DNA of 64,000 bases from Ramlibacter sp. (GTDB lineage: Bacteria; Pseudomonadota; Gammaproteobacteria; Burkholderiales; Burkholderiaceae_C), in the NCBI GenBank assembly GCA_029237735.1, contig JAQZBU010000017.1, positions 1 to 64,000 on the forward strand, read 5' to 3'. Below are positions 58,740 to 64,000 of this stretch, in pieces. Made by a program: the position numbers and the translations under genes. A model generated the notes under the pieces. The model worked only from the letters and a program-made list of their open reading frames with translations, did no database searches and was not told the DNA's origin. Position 1 is the stretch's first letter, and each line of letters starts with the position of its first letter.

Positions 58740-59636
58740 TCAGGCGACGGCGCGCACGGGCATTTTCTTGCCGACGAAGACGACGGCGATCACCGCGAAG
58801 GCGAAGCCCAGGGTCAGCGCGTCGAGCGACTCGCCGAGTAGCGGTACCGCAAACAGCATCCCCAGGAACGGCTGGACCAGTTGCACCTGGCTCACGCGGA
58901 CGGTGCCGCCCAGCGCCAGGCCGCGGTACCAGGCGAAGAAACCCAGCCACATCGAAAACACTGCCACGTACGCAAAGCCCCACCAGGCCGCGGCCTGCAA
59001 CGATTCCTGCGGGCGGGTGAGGATGGCCGCCGGCGCCGTGAGTGGCAAGGCGATCACGAGCGCCCAGCAGATGACATGCTCGGCGCGCATGCGGTGCGAG
59101 AGGCGCGCGCCCCAGCCGTAACCGACGGCGGCGCAGGCCATCGCGCCCAGCAGTAATGCGTCGGGGGCCTTGATGGACAAACCAGACTCACCCGAGCGGA
59201 TCACAGCGAACGCGACCACCAGGGCGCTGCCGATCGCGGCGCAAATCCAGAAGCCCGCCGAGGGCCGCTGGCGATGCAGCCACGCGCCGACAGCCGCGGT
59301 CGCCAGCGGCAGCACGCCAACGATCACGCTGGCATGCACGGCCTCGACATGGCGCATCGCAACGGAGGTGAGCAGCGGGAAGCCGAAAACGACGCCGCCC
59401 GACGTGATCGCCAGGGGCCACCAGTCTTCTCGCCTCGGCAGGGGCGCGCGGGTGGCGGCGAGAAACACCGCGGACAGCAAAGCCGCCACTGCGGCGCGGC
59501 CGAGCGCGATGAATACGCCGGACATCTGCGGCGCTTCAGGCGTTCCGACGGCCAGACGCGTCATCGGCAGCGTCAGCGCGAAGATGGTGACGCCCAGCGC
59601 CCCGAGCCAGAAGCCCTTGGTTTCCTGCGCTTTCAT
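58740..59636 (-). CDS. DMT-superfamily (EamA) exporter
   Basis: A 298-residue ten-helix membrane protein with two EamA repeats. It starts GFWLGALGVTIFALTLPMTRLAVG and ends EPFLGMLFAVPLLGESLDALTLGFAFAVIAVVFVGKK-like (QLVQPFLGMLF...). First gene of the minus-strand operon and divergent from the MocR regulator across 176 bp, so it is a probable direct target. The likely substrate is the compound handled by the operon. Confidence 0.86.
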   Translation of the reverse strand: MKAQETKGFWLGALGVTIFALTLPMTRLAVGTPEAPQMSGVFIALGRAAVAALLSAVFLAATRAPLPRREDWWPLAITSGGVVFGFPLLTSVAMRHVEAVHASVIVGVLPLATAAVGAWLHRQRPSAGFWICAAIGSALVVAFAVIRSGESGLSIKAPDALLLGAMACAAVGYGWGARLSHRMRAEHVICWALVIALPLTAPAAILTRPQESLQAAAWWGFAYVAVFSMWLGFFAWYRGLALGGTVRVSQVQLVQPFLGMLFAVPLLGESLDALTLGFAFAVIAVVFVGKKMPVRAVA

Positions 59637-59749
59637 ACGGTGAGCACTGTCGCCACGACCGCGCCAACGTGGAATTCGGCTGTCGTCATACTGGGGCTTG
59701 CCTGTTCATGTCGATCAATGTAGTCTTTAACATCAATACACGAGCAGTA

Positions 59750-59769
59750 CAGTTGGCCAGTTCAGTTGG
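59750..59769. promoter_or_regulatory. Tandem CAGTTGG motif, candidate MocR site
   Basis: CAGTTGG occurs at 59750-59756 and 59763-59769, a direct repeat with 13-bp spacing, in the 176-bp gap between the divergent DMT operon and the MocR gene. MocR-type regulators usually bind direct repeats in such gaps. It is short, so it remains a candidate. Confidence 0.4.
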
Positions 59770-59812
59770 ACATCTGTATTGCCCGAATTGCCAGTACACG
59801 AAGGCGCTCCCG

Positions 59813-61234
59813 ATGTTGATGAAAACCTCCTCCCAGTCGCTGACCGACCAGCTGTCGGCCCGCTTCTCACAGCGCATCCGCGACCGTTTGCTCGCGCCGG
59901 GCGCGCGCCTGCCGTCGGTGCGCCAGTGCGCGCATCAACACGAGGTGAGCCCGTCCACGGTGGTGGCCGCGTACGACCAGCTGCTCGCGCAGGGTTTGGT
60001 TGAGGCGCGCAAGAACCGAGGCTTCTTCGTGCGCGAAAGCCGGGCCGAGCCGCCACCGCCGCCGAGCTCCGGCGCGGCCGCGCGCGCGGAGGTGGTGTCG
60101 GCTCGCAGCTACGTGCCTATCGACGCTACGGCACTGATCCGCGGCATGTTCCACAAGGTCAGCAACAAGCCGCAACCGGGGATGGGTGTGTTCCCGCCCG
60201 AGTGGCTGGAATCCACGTTCATGCCGGCGGCTGTGCGGAAGGTGACCAGCACCAAGGCGTTGCAGGCGTTCTCGCTGCAGTACGGCGAGCCGATGGGCGA
60301 CAGCGGACTGCGTAGGGTGCTGGCCAAGAAGCTGGCGACTCTCTCCGTGCATACGACGCCCGAAAACATCATCACGACGGTGGGCGCGACCCATGCGCTG
60401 GACATCGTGAGCCGGACCTTGCTGCGCCCCGGCGATCACGTGATGGTCGAAGAGCCCGGCTGGGCAGTGGAATTCGCGCGCCTTACCGCGCTGGGTATGC
60501 GTCTGTTGCCCGTGCCGCGCGGGCCGGAAGGTCCGGACCTCGAGGTCATGGCGCGTTACTGCGAAGCGCACCAGCCCAAGCTCTACGTGAGTGTGAGCGT
60601 TTTCCACAATCCAACGGGATATTGCCTTTCACCAGGCAGCGCTCACCGCGTGCTGCAACTGGCCAACCAGCACAACTTCCACATCGTCGAGGACGACACG
60701 TACAGTCACATCGCCCCCGAACACGCGACACGCTTGTGCGCGCTCGATGGCCTGCAGCGCACGATCTACGTGAGCGGCTTCGCCAAGATCCTCGCGCCGA
60801 ATTGGCGTGTGGGTTTTCTGGCTGCGCACCCGTCTCTCATCGAGTGCCTGCTGGACACCAAGCTGCTGGCCACGCTGACAACCCCTGCGTTGCTGGAAAA
60901 AGCACTGGCCCTGTGCATGGAGCAGGGCCAGTTGCGCCGCCACGCCGAGCGCATTCGTACGCGGCTGGGGGCGGCGCGCAGCCGCAGCGTGAAGCTCGCG
61001 CTGAATGCGGGCTGCACTTTTGCGGCGGAACCGGCGGGGCTGTTCGGCTGGGTGGACACCGGCGTGGACACGGATGCGCTGGCCCAGCGCATGCTGGACA
61101 AGGGCTATTTGCTGGCGCCGGGGGGCTTGTTCCATGCCGAGCGAAAGCCCAGCACGCTGATGCGCATCAATTTCGCTACGACGCAAGACGCCGCGTTCTG
61201 GAAAACATATTCGGATATCGTGCGACGGGTGTAA
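59813..61234 (+). CDS. MocR/PdxR-type GntR-aminotransferase regulator
   Basis: A 473-residue regulator. A winged helix of GntR type (LTDQLSARFSQRIRDRLLAPGARLPSVRQCAHQHEVSPSTVVAAYDQLLAQGLVEARKNRGFFV, 10-73) is fused to an aminotransferase-like fold (about 110-470) with Lys325 in YVSGFAKILAPNWRVGFLAA for PLP. Such proteins activate genes for pyridoxal, GABA, taurine or D-amino-acid metabolism. ATG at 59813 is used; a longer frame adds 48 residues. It is divergent from the six-gene operon. Confidence 0.92.
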   Translation: MLMKTSSQSLTDQLSARFSQRIRDRLLAPGARLPSVRQCAHQHEVSPSTVVAAYDQLLAQGLVEARKNRGFFVRESRAEPPPPPSSGAAARAEVVSARSYVPIDATALIRGMFHKVSNKPQPGMGVFPPEWLESTFMPAAVRKVTSTKALQAFSLQYGEPMGDSGLRRVLAKKLATLSVHTTPENIITTVGATHALDIVSRTLLRPGDHVMVEEPGWAVEFARLTALGMRLLPVPRGPEGPDLEVMARYCEAHQPKLYVSVSVFHNPTGYCLSPGSAHRVLQLANQHNFHIVEDDTYSHIAPEHATRLCALDGLQRTIYVSGFAKILAPNWRVGFLAAHPSLIECLLDTKLLATLTTPALLEKALALCMEQGQLRRHAERIRTRLGAARSRSVKLALNAGCTFAAEPAGLFGWVDTGVDTDALAQRMLDKGYLLAPGGLFHAERKPSTLMRINFATTQDAAFWKTYSDIVRRV

Positions 61235-61237
61235 CGA

Positions 61238-62944
61238 CTACAGCATCTCGTCCGGCGCAAAGGGCGCGATCACCCTGACCAATAGCCGGAGCTTGGTGCT
61301 TGCGTCGGGCTCGCTGTGCGCATCCTTGAAACTTGCGCCGGGCGGGGCCCGCCAGACCAGATCGCCCTTGTCCATCTCGAGCTTGTACGCGCCTTGCGCA
61401 AAGGTGGCTTCAACCTGGCGTGTCGCGAGCCGGGACATCGCCGCGCTGCGGATCACCAGGGCGACCTCGCTGTTCTTGCGCTGGGACCGCAGGTCGAGGT
61501 TCATGGATCCCACCACCAGGAGCCGGTTGTCGATGACCACAGCCTTGGAGTGCAGGCTGGCGCGCGAGCTACCACTCTTGGAGCCGCCACCGGCGCTCGA
61601 GCCGAAGCCGCGCGTGGAACCCATCCCCGCCATCGTGCCTTCCTGCGCTGCGCGCATCTCGTAAACCTCAATGCCGAGCGCCACCAGGTCTTTGCGGTAG
61701 CGCGCGTAGCCTGCGTGGGCGGCGGGGGCGTCGTTCGAGGCCAGCGAATTGGTCAGCACGCGCACCCGGATGCCTTTGGCGCGCAGCTGCCTGAACTGCT
61801 CCATCGTCGCCTGCCCGGGCACGAAGTACGGCGAGATGATCAGCACGTCCTGTTTGGCCTGGAGCATCAGGTTCAGCAGGCCGTCCACCACGGTTTCACC
61901 GGCGTCGGCCTCGTCGTCTCCCGGTCCGATCTTGCCGGGTTCGTCGACCATCACCAGCGACGGCGCCCAGGTGAGGGGCACGGTACGCAAGTCCATCGGC
62001 GCCTGCGTGGCACCGGTCGGGGGCGGGGTCGATTCCGGCGGCAGGATCGCCGAAGTGAGTGTCGGCGCCGGCATCGATGCTGCGGGGGCCGGGCTGGGCG
62101 TGGCTTTGGACGGATCCGACGCCTTCTCGGTGGGCGGCTTGCGCAGTTCTTCCAGCTCCTTCTTCGAAATCAGCGTTTGCACCGGGTAGGCAAGCTCGTC
62201 GTTCCAGAAACGGTCGAAGCTGGCGGACATGTCCCGGACGACGCGGCCCATGGCCAAAACTTCGAGATCGATGAAAGCGCTCTTTCCGTCACCGCCGAAA
62301 TAGGCGTCACCCAGGTTGCGTCCTCCAGTGATCCCGATCGCGTTGTCCGCAATGAACAGCTTGTTGTGCATACGCTTTTGCATGCGAGGTAGGTCTTTGA
62401 GCGACGTCACCACACGGCCGATCAGGGAACTGCGCGAACCGGGCAGCGGATTGAAGAGGCGGATTTCCACGTTGGGCTCGAAGGCCAGCCGCAGCACCTG
62501 AGCGTCGTCGCCCACGGTATTGAAGTCGTCCAGCAGGACGCGCACGCGCACGCCGCGACGGGCCGCGTCGCGCAGGCGCTGCAGCAAAATCTCGGTGCTG
62601 CTGTCGGCGTGAATCGCGTAGTACTGCAGGTCGAGCGTGCGCTGGGCGCCGTCGATCATGGCCAGCCGGCTGCCAAATGCGGCATCGACGCTGTCCAGCA
62701 GGTTGAATCCGGAATCCGCTTGGGAGCGTTGCTGCGCCTTGCGCTCCAGCACCAAACGGCCAAGGGCAGTTTGGTCCGGTGCCATGAAGGCCTTGGAAAC
62801 GGGCCTGTCGGTGGCGTTGGCTGGCAGGCTCGCGCAGCCAGCGGCGGCGGTAGAAAGGGCAAATGCAACGAGCCAGCGCAGCATGAGGCCCCAGATCGCG
62901 CCGGCGTGGTGCTGCGTTGGTTTGAGGCGGATACTGTGCTGCAT
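61238..62944 (-). CDS. Phospholipase D-family / cardiolipin-synthase-like lipoprotein
   Basis: A 568-residue PLD superfamily protein. A lipobox AAAGC (Cys37) follows a hydrophobic stretch, so if translation begins at the internal ATG (62884, residue 21) the signal is well formed. Two HKD motifs: HNKLFIAD (His193, Lys195, Asp200) and HSKAVVID (His465, Lys467, Asp472). Between them is a proline-rich insertion (about 270-320). It resembles ClsC/YmdC-like cardiolipin synthases or secreted PLDs. It ends three bases from the MocR stop. Confidence 0.88.
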   Translation of the reverse strand: MQHSIRLKPTQHHAGAIWGLMLRWLVAFALSTAAAGCASLPANATDRPVSKAFMAPDQTALGRLVLERKAQQRSQADSGFNLLDSVDAAFGSRLAMIDGAQRTLDLQYYAIHADSSTEILLQRLRDAARRGVRVRVLLDDFNTVGDDAQVLRLAFEPNVEIRLFNPLPGSRSSLIGRVVTSLKDLPRMQKRMHNKLFIADNAIGITGGRNLGDAYFGGDGKSAFIDLEVLAMGRVVRDMSASFDRFWNDELAYPVQTLISKKELEELRKPPTEKASDPSKATPSPAPAASMPAPTLTSAILPPESTPPPTGATQAPMDLRTVPLTWAPSLVMVDEPGKIGPGDDEADAGETVVDGLLNLMLQAKQDVLIISPYFVPGQATMEQFRQLRAKGIRVRVLTNSLASNDAPAAHAGYARYRKDLVALGIEVYEMRAAQEGTMAGMGSTRGFGSSAGGGSKSGSSRASLHSKAVVIDNRLLVVGSMNLDLRSQRKNSEVALVIRSAAMSRLATRQVEATFAQGAYKLEMDKGDLVWRAPPGASFKDAHSEPDASTKLRLLVRVIAPFAPDEML

Positions 62945-63031
62945 GATGGTGCATCCACTCTACCTTGGGGAAGGTTGTTACGGTTGCCCTGTTGAGTCAG
63001 TTGCCGTCGCCAGTGGGTGACGGACAAAGGC

Positions 63032-64000
63032 TTACAGGCCGCCGAGGGTTTCCCAACGCTCCAGTGCCGCCGTCAGCTCGTTGTCGATTTGGGCGCTGCG
63101 CTCGGACAGGCTGGAGGCCCGTGCCACGTCGTTCACATAGAGGCTGCCGTCCGCGAGCTCGTCGTGGATGGCCTTCTGCTCCTGTTCCAGCGACTCGATC
63201 AGCGCGGGCAATCCCTCGAGCTCGCGCTGTTCCTTGTAGCTCAGCTTTTTCGAGGCAAGCGCCTGTGCGCGCCGGGATTGCGTGAGCCAATCCTGCACGC
63301 CGCCCTCGTATTCACGCCAGAGGCCTTCGCCTTCGAACACGATCGTGCTGGTCACGACGTTGTCCAGAAACGCCCTGTCGTGACTGACCAGGAAAACGGT
63401 GCCGTCGTAGTTTTGCAGCAGATCTTCCAGCAGTTCCAGCGTGTCGATGTCCAGGTCGTTCGTCGGCTCGTCGAGCACCAGCACGTTGGCAGGGCGCGCG
63501 AACAGCCGCGCCAGCAGGAGCCGGTTGCGTTCCCCGCCGGACAGTGATCGCACCGGCGAGCCTGACCGTGCGGGTGAGAACAGAAAGTCGCCGAGATAGC
63601 TCTTGACATGCTTGCGCTGGCTGCCGATCTCGATCCATTCACTGCCGGGGCTGATGAAATCCTCCAGGGTCGCGTCCAGGTCCAGCGCATCGCGCATCTG
63701 ATCGAAGTAGGCCACTTGCAAGTTCGCGCCTTGCCGCACCGTGCCACTGTCGGGCGTCAGTTCACCAAGGATCAGCTTGAGCAGCGTTGTCTTGCCCGCG
63801 CCATTCGGGCCGATCAGGCCGACCTTGTCGCCACGCAGGATAGTCGCAGTGAAATCCCGCACGATGTTCTTCTCGCCGAACGACTTGCTGACCTTGGTGA
63901 GCTCCGCGACGATTTTTCCGCTCGGCAGGCCGGAGGCGACATCCAGCCTCACGCTGCCCAGCGCCTCGCGCCGCGCCGCCCGACGTTGCCTGAGTTTCTC
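63032..64000 (-). CDS. uup: Uup-type ABC-F ATPase, C-terminal part (cut by window edge)
   Basis: The last 322 residues of an ABC-F protein, incomplete at the right edge. The second ATP-binding domain is present: Walker A GPNGAGKTT, signature LSGGERNR, Walker B LVLDEPTNDLD and switch His in LVSHDRAFLDN. The linker with RQRRAARREALGSVRLDV before the domain and the C-terminal coiled coil (LPALIESLEQEQKAIHDELADG... LSERSAQIDNELTAALERWETL) are Uup features; Uup acts at the ribosome or on branched DNA. Confidence 0.92.
   Translation of the reverse strand, partial: EKLRQRRAARREALGSVRLDVASGLPSGKIVAELTKVSKSFGEKNIVRDFTATILRGDKVGLIGPNGAGKTTLLKLILGELTPDSGTVRQGANLQVAYFDQMRDALDLDATLEDFISPGSEWIEIGSQRKHVKSYLGDFLFSPARSGSPVRSLSGGERNRLLLARLFARPANVLVLDEPTNDLDIDTLELLEDLLQNYDGTVFLVSHDRAFLDNVVTSTIVFEGEGLWREYEGGVQDWLTQSRRAQALASKKLSYKEQRELEGLPALIESLEQEQKAIHDELADGSLYVNDVARASSLSERSAQIDNELTAALERWETLGGL

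Overview
The window is dense, high-GC bacterial chromosome. Gene content and protein style point to a betaproteobacterium of the order Burkholderiales, most likely family Comamonadaceae (Ramlibacter/Variovorax-like): a Bug-type tripartite tricarboxylate receptor, paired DMT exporters, PepSY/two-component operons, MASE2 sensor kinases and many LysR/MocR/Lrp regulators. This placement is inference from gene content. No rRNA, tRNA, CRISPR array, transposase or phage gene was seen. Two genes are cut by the window edges: hemE on the left and an Uup-type ABC-F ATPase on the right.

Layout. 1-5.4 kb: hemE (partial), a TPR-methyltransferase, a nitrilase, metY with a CoA-binding protein, two palindromic repeat elements and a frameshifted redoxin. 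5.4-14.9 kb: a DsbD-like reductase, AlaX editing protein, PQQ-type sugar dehydrogenase, a CvpA-CAP fusion, a DMT exporter, an exported-looking aldo/keto reductase, membrane proteins and UspA. 14.9-18.3 kb: an envelope-stress-like locus (glycine-zipper protein, PepSY protein, OmpR-type regulator, sensor kinase, small secreted protein), with the same direct-repeat promoter in front of the first and last genes. 18.4-21.2 kb: aspA plus a Dcu dicarboxylate transporter. 21.3-28.0 kb: a hydrolase, hemerythrin, AsmA, a 5'-3' exonuclease, a VWA protein and a glycine-zipper protein.

28.0-36.1 kb is the most unusual part. A tightly packed minus-strand operon encodes a response regulator, an RsbW-like ATPase, an RsbV-like STAS protein, a patatin-like phospholipase, a receiver-SpoIIE phosphatase and two membrane histidine kinases. 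A second patatin-STAS pair lies just beyond a convergent acetyltransferase gene. It reads as a partner-switching signalling system built around patatin-STAS modules.

36.2-47 kb: a YdhR monooxygenase, a small ATPase, AzlCD, an MFS carrier, a di-heme peroxidase/FixH-like lipoprotein/DUF3703 operon, and a LysR gene divergent from a threonine-synthase-like enzyme plus Bug receptor. 47-54 kb: an Lrp regulator whose start region is tandemly duplicated, divergent from a homodimeric E1 dehydrogenase and a creatininase-family hydrolase; then a TetR gene with a palindromic operator, a thioesterase, a CBS protein and small stress proteins. 54.3-61.2 kb: a six-gene minus-strand operon (DMT exporter, aminotransferase, GST, PhzF, VOC protein, PLP ammonia-lyase) divergent from a MocR regulator. 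The right end has a phospholipase D-family lipoprotein and Uup.
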